Below are positions 25,502 to 35,087 of a stretch of 64,000 bases of DNA, piece after piece. Numbering within the stretch: the stretch's first letter is position 1; each line of letters opens with the position of its first letter. Source of the stretch: Ktedonosporobacter rubrisoli (GTDB taxonomy: Bacteria > Chloroflexota > Ktedonobacteria > Ktedonobacterales > Ktedonobacteraceae). The notes under the pieces were generated by a model, which was given only the letters and a program-made list of their open reading frames with translations, was not told the DNA's origin and searched no databases. The stretch lies in NCBI RefSeq assembly GCF_004208415.1, contig NZ_CP035758.1, forward strand, positions 2,170,001-2,234,000. The letters run 5' to 3'. Both the position numbers and the translations under genes were made by a program.

Positions 25502-28500
25502 ATGCCCAGACAACTATCCCATTTGCTGCATTGGAATCCGGGAACATCTGCATATGAGTTGCGGGTAGGAAACAGGCGAGTCTCCACCTTTTTGCCGGCT
25601 GACCACAGGTTTGACTGGCTCAAGGAGATCTCTTCATTTTCCTTTTATTGCCGATCCGGTGTGCAATATACCGTGCGCAAAGAGAAAATGCAGCGTGGTA
25701 GCGTCTATTGGTACGGCTATCGACGCCTGGAAGGGCGCATTGTCAAGCGCTACATCGGGAAAACCGCTGATCTCACTCTGGCCCGCCTGGAAGAAGTGGC
25801 CTCTAGCTTTGCAAATAAAGTGCACTCGGCCGTTAGCAAGCCAGGACAAGAGGGGGAAACGGCGGTAGCCCTCTATCCTTTAGCATCCTTATCGTTAACC
25901 CTTGAGAAAAGGCAGCCAAAGAATCTTGTTGCGACCCAATCTCATATTTCTTCTTCTCTCCAGGCGGCAAGCTGTCTTCCTCCCAGGTTACCTGCTTATG
26001 TGCTTACGCGTGAGCGCCTCTTAGAGCGCCTTGACGCAGCTCTTGAAAGCAAACTCACCCTACTTACGGCTCCAGTTGGGTTTGGCAAAACGACCCTTGT
26101 ATGCCAGTGGCTGAAGGCGCGGAGGGCCGACAAACAGCTTCCGCCGATTGCCTGGTTATCGTTGGAGGCAAGTAATAACAGTTTGGAGAGCTTCTGGAGC
26201 GCTGTTATGACGGTGAGTCAGGCTTTTCAGCCGGCATTAGAATATACCGCCCAGGTTTTGCTCTCGCCAACTGTCTTGCCACCCTTTGGCCTGCTTACTC
26301 TGGAGTCGGGCTTGATAGCCCTGCTTAACAAAATGTCGCATCTGACTAAGGGCGGGCTACTCATTCTTGATGATTATCATGTCATTACCGAGCCGCGTAT
26401 CCATGAGACGCTAGCTTTTATGCTTGAGCATCTTCCCCCAACGCTCCATCTCATGATCCTGACGCGTGGCGAGCCTCCTCTCCCCTTATCCCGTTTGCGT
26501 GTCAAGGGTGAGCTTTGCGAGATACAGACGCCCGAACTGCGTTTTTCGCGGCAGGAGACTGCTGCCTTCTTGCAACAGGCGTTGCCCTTTGAGCTCTCCA
26601 CGGAAGCTATCGAACGCCTTGAGGAGCGCCTGGAAGGCTGGGCTGCCGGGTTGCGCCTGCTAACGCTGACCTTACGCAGGCGTGATGATCAACAGGAAAT
26701 TGAGCAAACCATGACGACGCTTGACGGGAGTAAGCGTCCTATGCTTGATTATTTTGTCACCGAAGTGCTGGCCTCCCAATCCACAATTGTGCAGAGTTTT
26801 CTGCTTCAGACGAGTGTACTGAGCCGTCTGGATGCTGCACTCTGTAATGAGTTGACAGGGAGAGAGGATAGCAGCACGATTCTTGATGATCTGGCCCGCT
26901 CTGGTCTTTTCCTCGAACTTCTTGACGAGCCCGGTACATGGTATCGCTACTACACACTCTTTGCCGAGGCTATGCAGCATGAGGCCCGGCGCCGCCTGGG
27001 TGAGGAAAAGCTATTGACTTTATTTCGCAGGGCAAGTCAATGGTATGAACAGCATGATAGACAGGTGGAGGCGATCGATGCGGCCCTCAATGGCCAGGAT
27101 GCCGAACGCGCGGCATCCCTGATGGAACAACATATTAGGATCGAAGAGCAGAATACACGAGATTCCCACTGGTTCCACCTACTGCATGGTTGGTTAGGAC
27201 AATTGCCTGGCGAGGTCTTGCATACGCGGCCGGTACTCTGCATGAGCTATGCAGTCGGGATGACATTTGGCATGCGGCGCCGCAACAAATTTACACCCTT
27301 TCCAGCCGAGCCAGAGCGTGTTGAGGAGCTCTTGCAGATCGCTGAGGAGGGTTTCCGCGCCTCGGGCGAAACTGATAGGATTGGTGGCGCATTGGCCATT
27401 CGTGCTTTGCTCTATGCTCATCAAAAAAAAAGCGAACAGGCTCTACACTATGCTAGAGAGTCGTTGCGCTATCATCCTGCTGACTGGCCGCCAAGAAGGC
27501 GAACCTGGCGCGGCCTTAGCCTTAGCGTCATTGCCGGCGAGGCGCTCTGGTCGGGACGCCTTGAAGAGGCAAGACAAATCTATCTAGAGGTTCATGAACT
27601 TTGGGAGCGTTGCGACAATATTCATGCTGCCCATGGCACCAGGTTCGTGCTGGCTATGCTTTGCATGGGTGCTGGCATGTTGCGTATGGCTGCTCAATAT
27701 TATGAGCAGCTCCTCAATGAGGTTGATACGCGAGGAGAATTTATGCTGGCTGGCCCGGTTCGACTTGGCCAGGCCCAACTCTCTTATGAGTGGAACAAGC
27801 TTGATTTAGCGGCGGACCAGGCTCAGGAAGCGTATGCGCTTAGCGAGCGCCTGGTAAATTTTGAGCTACAGATGCAGGCAGAACTTCATATGGCCCGCAT
27901 TGAGCATGCACGTGGCGAGACCTCCCATGCTCTGCTGCGCCTCGCTGATATGTTAGAACGGCTCTCGGAGCAACAATCGATGCAATTGTATCAGGAAACT
28001 TTGTTCTGCCAGGCCCAATTGTTTCTCTCTGTCGGTGATCTGATGAATGCTCAGGCTTGCTTGTATACGCTCGCACGTTATAATGAGAGGCTGTTGCACT
28101 GGCTGGGTGACCTTCAACCCGAAGCGTCAAGTATGGCCGTGCAAGCTAAACCTGACTTAGCTGTAATTCTGGTTGAACAGGTAGAGCTCCTGGTTGCTCG
28201 CTTACTATTAGCTATGGGAAGGATACAGGAGGCTCAGGCGCTATTAGAGTCCGTCCTGACGGCAGCTCTTGAGGATGGACGTAACTATAACGCTCTTAAG
28301 GCCCAACTCCTGATGGTCTTTTGCTATGTAGCGCGTAATCAAACGCAGGAGGCGCTCCAACAATTATATGCTGTGCTTTTGCAGGCGGCGCCCGAAGGTT
28401 ATATGCGCTTCTTTCTGGATGAAGGAAATACGCTGGCCACCCTTTTGCATAGCCTTGCCTCGTCTGTGCATGAACAGGCGCTGAGAGCCTATTTGCAGTC

Positions 28501-28765
28501 TATCTTACAAGCCTTTAACGAAGAACAAAACAGGCCGTATGTGCCTGTGTCCTCGGTTGCCACAGCCCAGTCGGAGCTACTTTCACGCCAGGAACAGCGT
28601 GTGCTACGTTTATTAGCTACTGGCCTCTCCAATCCTGAGATCGCTCGTGAGCTGGTTGTCTCTGTTAATACAGTGCGTACGCAGATCCAGAGTATTTATC
28701 GTAAGCTTCATGTAAATAATCGCGTAGCCGCCAGCGAGGTCGCGCGTAGCCTGCAGCTGCTTTAA
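25502..28765 (+). CDS. MalT/LAL-type ATP-dependent LuxR regulator
   Basis: A 1087-residue large LuxR-type activator. Residues ~1-100 are an extra N-terminal domain with YTVRKEKMQRGSVYWYGYRR and GRIVKRYIGKT, a small basic module seen on such proteins in Ktedonobacteria. The STAND NTPase follows, with Walker A TAPVGFGKTTLVCQW (residues ~190-204) and Walker B GGLLILDDYHVI, then a winged helix, a long TPR-like helical sensor region (~550-950) and a C-terminal LuxR helix-turn-helix (LSRQEQRVLRLLATGLSNPEIARELVVSVNTVRTQIQSIYRKL). Such proteins bind an inducer, oligomerise with ATP and activate transcription. The target is not evident. A TATACT box lies at 25437-25442. Confidence 0.93.
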   Translation: MPRQLSHLLHWNPGTSAYELRVGNRRVSTFLPADHRFDWLKEISSFSFYCRSGVQYTVRKEKMQRGSVYWYGYRRLEGRIVKRYIGKTADLTLARLEEVASSFANKVHSAVSKPGQEGETAVALYPLASLSLTLEKRQPKNLVATQSHISSSLQAASCLPPRLPAYVLTRERLLERLDAALESKLTLLTAPVGFGKTTLVCQWLKARRADKQLPPIAWLSLEASNNSLESFWSAVMTVSQAFQPALEYTAQVLLSPTVLPPFGLLTLESGLIALLNKMSHLTKGGLLILDDYHVITEPRIHETLAFMLEHLPPTLHLMILTRGEPPLPLSRLRVKGELCEIQTPELRFSRQETAAFLQQALPFELSTEAIERLEERLEGWAAGLRLLTLTLRRRDDQQEIEQTMTTLDGSKRPMLDYFVTEVLASQSTIVQSFLLQTSVLSRLDAALCNELTGREDSSTILDDLARSGLFLELLDEPGTWYRYYTLFAEAMQHEARRRLGEEKLLTLFRRASQWYEQHDRQVEAIDAALNGQDAERAASLMEQHIRIEEQNTRDSHWFHLLHGWLGQLPGEVLHTRPVLCMSYAVGMTFGMRRRNKFTPFPAEPERVEELLQIAEEGFRASGETDRIGGALAIRALLYAHQKKSEQALHYARESLRYHPADWPPRRRTWRGLSLSVIAGEALWSGRLEEARQIYLEVHELWERCDNIHAAHGTRFVLAMLCMGAGMLRMAAQYYEQLLNEVDTRGEFMLAGPVRLGQAQLSYEWNKLDLAADQAQEAYALSERLVNFELQMQAELHMARIEHARGETSHALLRLADMLERLSEQQSMQLYQETLFCQAQLFLSVGDLMNAQACLYTLARYNERLLHWLGDLQPEASSMAVQAKPDLAVILVEQVELLVARLLLAMGRIQEAQALLESVLTAALEDGRNYNALKAQLLMVFCYVARNQTQEALQQLYAVLLQAAPEGYMRFFLDEGNTLATLLHSLASSVHEQALRAYLQSILQAFNEEQNRPYVPVSSVATAQSELLSRQEQRVLRLLATGLSNPEIARELVVSVNTVRTQIQSIYRKLHVNNRVAASEVARSLQLL

Positions 28766-28806
28766 TGCTCCTGTCTATCTAACTATTCGAAGTTATGAAA
28801 TTATAC

Positions 28807-28829
28807 GGGGCGACCTTTGTGGTCGCCCC
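28807..28829. terminator. Hairpin between convergent genes
   Basis: GGGGCGACC-TTTGT-GGTCGCCCC, a 9-bp perfect stem with a 5-nt loop between the ends of the MalT-like gene and the leftward His-rich gene. Neither side has a long T run, so it is a weak or bidirectional terminator. Confidence 0.65.
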
Positions 28830-28856
28830 GCTGATCGTAATGGTTGTTGACTTCTA

Positions 28857-29054
28857 TTATTTGTGATGGTGCTTATCGTGGTGCTTGTTGTGATGGGTGT
28901 TCTCGTGATGGTTGGTAGGATGGTGATGCGTAGTCGTGTGGTGATGGTTATGCGTGTGCACATGGGCCTTTTCATGGTGCTGCTTGTGGGTACCACCCGC
29001 AACACTTTCTAGCTCTTCATCGTTTAGCTCGTGGACGAAATTCAGCTTTTCCAT
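28857..29054 (-). CDS. Histidine-rich peptide with double-glycine leader
   Basis: A 65-residue peptide. Residues 1-21 (MEKLNFVHELNDEELESVAGG) end in the ELxxVxGG pattern of bacteriocin-type double-glycine leaders, which are cut after GG by peptidase-containing ABC exporters. The remaining 44 residues contain 21 His, with Thr, Asn and Lys and no Cys, in clusters such as HNHHHTTTHHHP. The ribosome site AGGAGAAAGGA is strong. No modifying enzyme or exporter gene is beside it; neighbours are a MalT-like regulator and a WYL regulator. The likely role of the core is binding Zn, Cu or Ni after export, but antimicrobial activity is also possible. Known family for the leader; function is inference. 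Confidence 0.8.
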   Translation of the reverse strand: MEKLNFVHELNDEELESVAGGTHKQHHEKAHVHTHNHHHTTTHHHPTNHHENTHHNKHHDKHHHK

Positions 29055-29433
29055 CTTAAGGTGTCCTTTCTCCTAAATAAACAGAATGGCGAACTGCTCT
29101 ACTCTCTCATATCCAAAGGGATAGCGCTAGAATATATAAATAAAAGCAGCTCTGACATTTAGAACGAGAGAAGTAGTTAATGATAACATCAAATAATTGA
29201 TTGGACTTGAGAAGGCTAAACTATATTTGGTCTGAATATGGGCCAGCAGAAGACTAATTGGAACACTTGAAAGCAAACACTGCTAAAGTGAAAGAAAAGC
29301 TGGTAGGGGGTAAGAAGGAGAGAAAACATCTGACTACGCTTAGAAGGATATTTAGGGGAAGAACTCTGACATGCTTAGTTATGGATCGGGCCGCGGGCCG
29401 CTAGTTTAGCGCGTTGCTTAAGCTAAGCAGGCT
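29055..29433. other. Intergenic region
   Basis: About 380 nt, AT-rich, between the His-rich peptide gene and the end of the WYL regulator, both leftward. It should contain the promoter of the peptide gene. No ORF, repeat or clear hairpin was seen. Confidence 0.5.
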
Positions 29434-30405
29434 CTATAACACCGGGCTTATCTGAGCCAGACCCACTAGCTGGCTAATCTGATCGGCAAGACTTTGCAGC
29501 GCGTCAAGTAGTTCAGGTGGCTGTTGCACTCGAAAAGGGCAGCCCAGCTTGACGAGAAAACGGGCCATATGTTCCAGGTCGTCGTCATAAGCTCGCAGTA
29601 AGATGCCCTCTGGCGTCTCTTGCAGGGTGGCAAACGTTGCCGGGATCGCCTGGCTGATCTGCTCAAGCTCAGCTTTTAGCACAACTTCGACAAGCCAGCG
29701 CGCCGGCATGGTCAGAATGGAGCGTATAGCATGGTTTAGCGCATCGAAATCCTGTGGCCGCTCAAAATAAGCTTTACGCTCCTCAACTTGTGTTATGCGA
29801 TCGAGACGAAAGAGGCGTATCCCCTGGCGTAGATGGCAGAAACCGCTTGCATACCAGTGTTCGTTATAGTAGAGCAGAGCATAACAATCAAATTCGCGCT
29901 CAGTAAGCTTATCCTCTTTGGAACAGTAAGCTATCCATACGCGTTGCTGCCGATGGGCGGCCATGCTAAGTAGCGCGATATGTTCGCTTGTCGCTCTGGC
30001 ATTGGGGGGAGCCGCATCCAGCACTATATATTCTTGCATAGCCTGCACTTGTTCCCGCAACATTGAGGGCAGTATACGCTCAACTTTGGCCAGCGCTCCT
30101 TCTATTGCCGGAGCTGTGCCGGCGAGCCCAAACTGGCGAGCAGCGTGCAGACCCAGCGTAATGGCTACAGCTTCTTCTTCTGTCCACATCAAGGGTGGTA
30201 GTTTAAAGCCTGGACGTAGGCGGTAACCTCCATAGCGCCCACGCTCGCTCTCCACAGGAATGCCGAGATCCTGGAGTTGCGTAATATAGCGTCGTATGCT
30301 ACGCGTGTTGACCTCAAGCCGTTCGGCCAGCTGGGTTGCGGTATAGCCAGAACGCGCCTGCAGCAGTTCTAGTAAGGTCAGGAGTCGTGTGGCCGGCGAA
30401 TACAT
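29434..30405 (-). CDS. YafY-type HTH and WYL domain regulator
   Basis: A 323-residue regulator. Residues ~1-60 are a DeoR-like helix-turn-helix (LLTLLELLQARSGYTATQLAERLEVNTRSIRRYITQLQDLG), followed by the linker GRYGGYRLRPGFKLPPLMWTEEEA. Residues ~140-220 hold the WYL domain, although the motif tripeptide is degenerate (HWYASGF in the expected place), then the WCX C-terminal extension. WYL domains sense nucleotides or small ligands. It lies 207 nt downstream of a small membrane protein gene on the same strand. Confidence 0.9.
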   Translation of the reverse strand: MYSPATRLLTLLELLQARSGYTATQLAERLEVNTRSIRRYITQLQDLGIPVESERGRYGGYRLRPGFKLPPLMWTEEEAVAITLGLHAARQFGLAGTAPAIEGALAKVERILPSMLREQVQAMQEYIVLDAAPPNARATSEHIALLSMAAHRQQRVWIAYCSKEDKLTEREFDCYALLYYNEHWYASGFCHLRQGIRLFRLDRITQVEERKAYFERPQDFDALNHAIRSILTMPARWLVEVVLKAELEQISQAIPATFATLQETPEGILLRAYDDDLEHMARFLVKLGCPFRVQQPPELLDALQSLADQISQLVGLAQISPVL

Positions 30406-30612
30406 GTTGAAATTCTCTCTACTTGTTGCGCTCTATGCAATCAGCGCTAGATGATATGGTCACGTGTTTGCTCTGTTAGCGCGAACATTTCTTCAAAGTA
30501 TATATGCGTCAGTTCTTTTGAGCAAGTAGGAGGTAAACATGTGCGACGGCCAGTATCGTTTGTGGCGAGTCTGCTCGTCAACTGTTGCCCGATGATCTCC
30601 ATGAGCCTGGCT

Positions 30613-31203
30613 TTAGCCAATGCCCATAACATCTGTCACGAGCGAGAGTAAGAGCAGAAGGCTCATCACACTACCTGCGAGGAGAGCCCGCTTGAGGTTG
30701 GTTGGCAGCTTCGTGCTATGCTCACGAGCCCGCGCAAGCGCTGAGGAGAAGTATAATATACCTCCTACGACTATCAATATGCCCTCCAGGGCAATGCTGA
30801 TGGGCCGTGAACCCCACAAGCCAAAACCCAGCAGGGGGAGATGGCCGAGATTTCCGGGCAGAATAGGCATATCGCTACGATGCACCAGAAGGTCGAGTAG
30901 CCAGTGGCTAAAGACCATGCCCGCGATGAGCAAGCCACCTTTTCTGCCCCAGAGACGCCAGGAGATCAAGCCGGCGCAGCCCGCGATAAGTAGGGCACCA
31001 ACCAGCGAGTGAGTATAATTAGCGTGAATAATTGCCTCACCATACCCACCCTTGCCGATTGGGTCTATGCTCTCGACTCCAGTAAGCACGAGAGGGACGA
31101 AGATCACGTCAAGGAGCTGGGTGCTGAGCATAAGCGCCCAGAGCGGCACCTCTGGCTGCTTTGCTTTTACGGCCGCAGCCAGACCGAAATGACCGGCGAA
31201 CAT
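30613..31203 (-). CDS. Small integral membrane protein (YdjM-like)
   Basis: A 196-residue membrane protein with about five hydrophobic segments. It opens MFAGHFGLAAAVKAKQPEVPLWALMLSTQLLDV and has a second polar pair, HANYTHSLVGALLIAG and FSHWLLDLLVHRSD. The conserved His and Asp residues near membrane borders recall the YdjM/LexA-regulated membrane hydrolase group (metal-dependent hydrolase fold in the membrane). No catalytic role has been shown for most members. Length is normal for the group. Confidence 0.7.
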   Translation of the reverse strand: MFAGHFGLAAAVKAKQPEVPLWALMLSTQLLDVIFVPLVLTGVESIDPIGKGGYGEAIIHANYTHSLVGALLIAGCAGLISWRLWGRKGGLLIAGMVFSHWLLDLLVHRSDMPILPGNLGHLPLLGFGLWGSRPISIALEGILIVVGGILYFSSALARAREHSTKLPTNLKRALLAGSVMSLLLLLSLVTDVMGIG

Positions 31204-31314
31204 CTATTTTCCCTCTTGCTTTCCTTCTTCACATGGTTTAGCCTGAATATGGGCATCGAGCCAGCCGCATACTATGGTGAATAGCAAGACAAAAATGATG
31301 AAACTCATAGCTAT

Positions 31315-32034
31315 TTATCCTACCTTTGCTCCCTGGCGCATGAGCTCGCGCGCCAATACTTCAATTGCCTGGTCCATGGCCGCTTGCGGCTGCTCTAGCA
31401 CGCGCCCGTGTCCGATGGCCAGGCGGCTCGGCTCAAGGGCTAACAATTTGCGCGCGCTGGCTAGCGCAGAAGGTTTATGCCAGGTAGCTAAAGCTGGTAA
31501 TGGGAAGAATGGCTTGAGCGTGCCCGAGACCGCCACGCCTCCAAGTGTTTGTAAGGCATCGCCAGCAATGAGCGTGCGATCGCGGGTATCCAGAAATGCC
31601 GCATGTCCGGGCGTATGGCCTGGGGTCGCCACGACTTCCAATGAGCCAATATGCTCGCCCTCGTGCAGTAGACGTGAAGGCTGCGTCTTGCAGATGGGAT
31701 AGCCGCCACGCAGCTTAACTTGTGGCTCGTCGGGGTCCAGACTCATGTCGCCTTTAAGAAAGCGAGCATCACGGGCCATGATTGCTACCTCAGCCTCTGG
31801 CAGTAATTCATGCAACGCGTCAAGTCCACCAACATGGTCGCTATGGGCGTGGGTTAAGACGATACGCACGATGGGCTGGCCAAGTTGTTGCGCCGCCTGC
31901 ATAATCGGTTTGGCACAACTGGCCAGGGCGGTATCAATTAAGGTAAGCCCATCGTTTTCACGGATAAAGTAGCAATTCATCATGCCAAGATAGCACAGTT
32001 GGATGAGATGGCTGCCATGAGCGGTAATTTTCAT
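31315..32034 (-). CDS. MBL-fold metallo-hydrolase
   Basis: A 239-residue metallo-beta-lactamase superfamily hydrolase. The metal-binding motif THAHSDHVGG (residues ~60-69) is complete, followed by GHTPGHAAF, an Asp in IAGDAL, and a final IGHGR near the C-terminus, giving the dinuclear site ligands. The N-terminal QLCYLGMMNCYFIRENDGLTLIDT strands are typical of the YycJ/quorum-quenching-like group. The substrate could be a thioester, lactone or phosphodiester. It stands alone, reading leftward. Confidence 0.92.
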   Translation of the reverse strand: MKITAHGSHLIQLCYLGMMNCYFIRENDGLTLIDTALASCAKPIMQAAQQLGQPIVRIVLTHAHSDHVGGLDALHELLPEAEVAIMARDARFLKGDMSLDPDEPQVKLRGGYPICKTQPSRLLHEGEHIGSLEVVATPGHTPGHAAFLDTRDRTLIAGDALQTLGGVAVSGTLKPFFPLPALATWHKPSALASARKLLALEPSRLAIGHGRVLEQPQAAMDQAIEVLARELMRQGAKVG

Positions 32035-32690
32035 TTCTGTCTCTTTCTTTATGTTTTACCACTATTGATGTTAGTGATATATCTAATATAATTAGGTAAA
32101 AAGTTATTGGTATTAGATATGTTAAAGCAAAGTGGGTAGATTTGTCAAGAGTTAGGCAAGTGGATTTGATAAAACAGCGATTATTGGGCGAAAACTTGGA
32201 GCTTAGCGCTGTTAGCTTCTGGGAGAGAGGCAGGCGCTCAAAGCATTGGGCTTGGCAAGTGGCCTTATTCTAGCGTTATTGCCTGGCAAAGAGCGTAGGA
32301 CAAGGCGATCTGTTCAGTAGCGAGGCACAGCAAAGCAGTCGGCTGGACCTACCCGAATCCCTACTTTAGGCGGGTGCCCGCAAAAGCGATACTGAGTATA
32401 CTTTGCTCATAAGCATTGGGAGTGCTTATACACTGTTGCTTAACTCCATACCTGTTTACGCGATAGGAAACCTCTGGCTTGATGTCCGGCAAGTTCTTGT
32501 TTTCAGGAAATATCGGGAATCAAGGAAACTGTTGAGGTAACTCTGATGCAAGGGAGGTGGTAAAAAATTGAGCTGGCTGTTGCTCTGGTGCACCCATCTA
32601 TATGGCATACCAGAGCAACGGAGAAAGCCTGCTTGTATCTTCCTCTATTGGTTTTTCCGCTATTCGATCCAGGCAGGCCTTTCTCACCAT
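32035..32690. other. 656-nt intergenic region
   Basis: Between two leftward genes. The only strong structure is the hairpin at 32579-32619, read as the P450 terminator. The rest shows no convincing ORF or repeat, and any promoter for the MBL gene should lie just right of 32035. Confidence 0.55.
32579..32619 (-). terminator. Terminator after the P450 gene
   Basis: An 11-bp perfect stem, GTTGCTCTGGT/ACCAGAGCAAC, around a 19-nt loop. Read leftward it is followed within about 12 nt by a run of six T (complement of the A run at 32563-32568). Confidence 0.6.
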
Positions 32691-33941
32691 TCAAAAGGCG
32701 ATGGGCAGCGCAGCCAGGCTCTGAGAGTTCAAACTGAAGTGCCAGGTGATATTATCACGTGGGATGTTGAGCCGCAGCCCTGGCATACGCCTGAGCAGGG
32801 TGGTAAAAGCAATATCGCCTTCCAGACGTGCCAGAGGTGCACCCAGGCAAGTATGGATGCCCTGTCCAAAGGCAATATGGCGATTAAGTGCTCGCGCAAT
32901 ATCCAGTTCATCTGGTTCTGTAAACTGGCTCTCATCACGATTCGCCGAGCGTAGTATGGGAATGACGATATCTCCTTGCTGGATTCGTTGCCCGGCCACC
33001 TCGATCTCTTCGGTAGCATAACGCGGCCCTGCGATCATGGCAGGCCCGTTGAAGCGCAGCAGTTCTTCGATTGCCAGGGGTACAAGACTGAGATCGGCTT
33101 TGAGTTTCTCAAACTGAGCGGGATGATCCAGTAACATCAAGGTGCCGGTGGCGATCAGGTTTGAGGTTGTTTCATGACCGGCAAAGATTAGTAGCGTAAT
33201 CATCGAAAGCAACTCTGCTTCACTGAGCCGATCCCCCTGCTCTTCAATGGCAGTCAGCTGGCTGACCAGATCATCAGCGGGATGCTGGCGCTTATCGGCC
33301 ACCAGATGGGCGGCGTAGTCTGCAAAGGCTTGAATGTGGGCTATGATTCCCGGCTCGCGCTTTCCCAGGCCCAGGCCGGTTGCCAACGCTGCTGACCACA
33401 CGCGGACTCGGGCTCGGTCCGCTTGAGGAACGCCGAGCATTTCTGAAATAACATTGATAGGCAAAGGAAATGCATACTCCTCGACGAGATCCATCTGGCC
33501 CTGCTCTTGTACCTGGTTGAGCAATTCGTCGGCAATTTGCTGCACGCGTGGACGTAAGCCTTCGATATATCTTGGGGTGAAGGCTTTGGAAATCAGCGTA
33601 CGTAACCTACGGTGATCTGGCATATCAACAGTGAGCATTGATGTGCCAGCGCTAAAGAAGCTAGGAGGAGCCGACAGGTTGGTATGCTCCTCAGCGTTTT
33701 GTCCAAAAAGACTTGTGTCGCTGATAATGCGGCGGTCCACGGTGAAGTGGACATGATCCTTGAGAATCCGTACAGCCTCTTCCATACGCGTTACCACCCA
33801 GACCTGGCGCTCAGTTCCTCCCAGTGGAAACGGTACAGGCACAATGGCGCCCAATGAACGTAGCTGGGCCAGCAATGTGAATGGATTCTCAGCAAGTTCA
33901 CCGCTAAACAGGCTGAAGGTTGCCTGCTCTGGAGTGTTCAT
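32691..33941 (-). CDS. Cytochrome P450 (bacterial CYP107-like class)
   Basis: A 416-residue soluble P450. The haem-binding motif is FGQGIHTCLGAPLAR (FGxGxHxCxG, Cys near residue 361), the I-helix oxygen-activation motif is LIFAGHETTSNL (AGxET), and the K-helix ExxR is in AIEELLRF. Length and motifs match class I bacterial P450s that need a ferredoxin partner; none is encoded nearby. It is divergent from a TetR gene with a palindromic operator in the 98-nt gap, so it is probably induced by its substrate or a drug. The substrate is not deducible. Confidence 0.93.
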   Translation of the reverse strand: MNTPEQATFSLFSGELAENPFTLLAQLRSLGAIVPVPFPLGGTERQVWVVTRMEEAVRILKDHVHFTVDRRIISDTSLFGQNAEEHTNLSAPPSFFSAGTSMLTVDMPDHRRLRTLISKAFTPRYIEGLRPRVQQIADELLNQVQEQGQMDLVEEYAFPLPINVISEMLGVPQADRARVRVWSAALATGLGLGKREPGIIAHIQAFADYAAHLVADKRQHPADDLVSQLTAIEEQGDRLSEAELLSMITLLIFAGHETTSNLIATGTLMLLDHPAQFEKLKADLSLVPLAIEELLRFNGPAMIAGPRYATEEIEVAGQRIQQGDIVIPILRSANRDESQFTEPDELDIARALNRHIAFGQGIHTCLGAPLARLEGDIAFTTLLRRMPGLRLNIPRDNITWHFSLNSQSLAALPIAF

Positions 33942-33971
33942 GACGATCTTCCTTATATATACTATCTCTAG

Positions 33972-34021
33972 TTGACACGACTGACGCTTTGTATTATAGT
34001 GCCATTAAGTGACATATGTCA
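33972..34021 (+). promoter_or_regulatory. TetR promoter with TGACATATGTCA operator
   Basis: TTGACA (33972-33977), 17-nt spacer, TATAGT (33995-34000), then a perfect 12-bp palindrome TGACATATGTCA (34010-34021) at the expected start site, in the gap between the divergent P450 and TetR genes. Confidence 0.7.
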
Positions 34022-34039
34022 ATGTGAGATAAAAGTAAA

Positions 34040-34666
34040 ATGAGTGACACATTTTTTACGCGGGATGATAGCGCGCAGAGAATAAGTTTACGAGAACGCA
34101 AGAAACGCCTGGTTCAAACCACTATCGAAGAAACTGCGCTTCGGCTGTTTCAACAACAGGGATATGAGCAAACTTCTATCCAGGATATTGCGGAGGCTGT
34201 GATGATGTCTACGCGTACGTTTTTTCGCTACTTTGCCTCCAAGGAGGAGGTGCTCTTTGGACCAATCCATACAAGCCTGTATGAGAGTATGCGCGTGCTA
34301 CAACAGGTTGCGCCAACAGCAACACCGCATGCAGCCTTGAGAACAACCTTTATGCATATGGCCGACTTGTACCAGCAGCAGCGAGCCAGTTTTCTGATCC
34401 GCTACCAGGTGGCGGCGCAGACCCCATCAATCGCTTCCATCTACCTTTATACCATGATGGAGAAAGAGCCAGAGATTTGTGATGTGCTCTGCTCACGTTT
34501 GGATGGTTCTATGGATTACCATGAGATGCGCCTGCTGGTTGGTATGTATATGGCTGTATTTCGCATCGCTGTTGAGATTTGGCTTAAGCAAAAAGCACAA
34601 GGAGATCTTGTTTCCTTGCTTCGTGAGTACCTGGACTTGTGCTCGTCGCTATCCCACAATATTTAG
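34040..34666 (+). CDS. TetR family regulator, divergent from P450
   Basis: A 208-residue repressor. The helix-turn-helix spans residues ~18-65 (TTIEETALRLFQQQGYEQTSIQDIAEAVMMSTRTFFRYF), followed by the conserved KEEVLFGP turn and a helical ligand domain. FFRYFASKEEV is typical of the TetR group that controls P450 and drug-efflux genes in actinobacteria and Chloroflexota. The palindrome at 34010 lies between its promoter and start codon and can also cover the P450 promoter region, so it likely represses both. Confidence 0.9.
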   Translation: MSDTFFTRDDSAQRISLRERKKRLVQTTIEETALRLFQQQGYEQTSIQDIAEAVMMSTRTFFRYFASKEEVLFGPIHTSLYESMRVLQQVAPTATPHAALRTTFMHMADLYQQQRASFLIRYQVAAQTPSIASIYLYTMMEKEPEICDVLCSRLDGSMDYHEMRLLVGMYMAVFRIAVEIWLKQKAQGDLVSLLREYLDLCSSLSHNI

Positions 34667-34742
34667 AAAAAGGATCAGCCAGATCCAGATAAAGGCGTGC
34701 GCACAGCTCCTTTAGCTTCCAGCTCTCTGACAACAGGTTTAC

Positions 34743-35087
34743 TCAATCTTCGAGCCACTCCGTAACTATTTGCTTGCTGAGATGGAGGTCAACCTGTTTC
34801 AGGGGAACCGTGCCGGAATTGCGGAACTTATGCGGAATGCCAGCGGGAACTATCACGATCTGGCCAGCCTGAATCTCTAGTGTCTCTGTGCCAACAGTAT
34901 AGGTTGCCGAACCTTCCTGCACGAGAAAAATCTCTTTATAGGCGTGTCGATGGAGCCGTACGCTCTCTCCCGGCGGCATATCAACCCAGATAAAAGAAAT
35001 ATCTGTCTCTCCATACCGCTTTCCTTCAAATTCATACGTGTTGCCGTCACGCGGAAGTTCTTTGCGTTGAAGAAGAGTATAATCCAT
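34743..35087 (-). CDS. Cupin domain protein
   Basis: A 114-residue single-domain cupin. Metal-binding motif 1 is HRHAYKEIFLVQEGSATYTVG (residues ~46-66: H-x-H, Glu, Gly) and motif 2 is PAGIPHKFRNSG. I start at ATG 35087, preceded by a purine-rich GTGGGGG site; the longer ORF back to 35315 has an unlikely extra N-terminus. Small cupins of this form are sugar, hormone or metal-binding enzymes or sensors; the function is open. Confidence 0.82.
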   Translation of the reverse strand: MDYTLLQRKELPRDGNTYEFEGKRYGETDISFIWVDMPPGESVRLHRHAYKEIFLVQEGSATYTVGTETLEIQAGQIVIVPAGIPHKFRNSGTVPLKQVDLHLSKQIVTEWLED

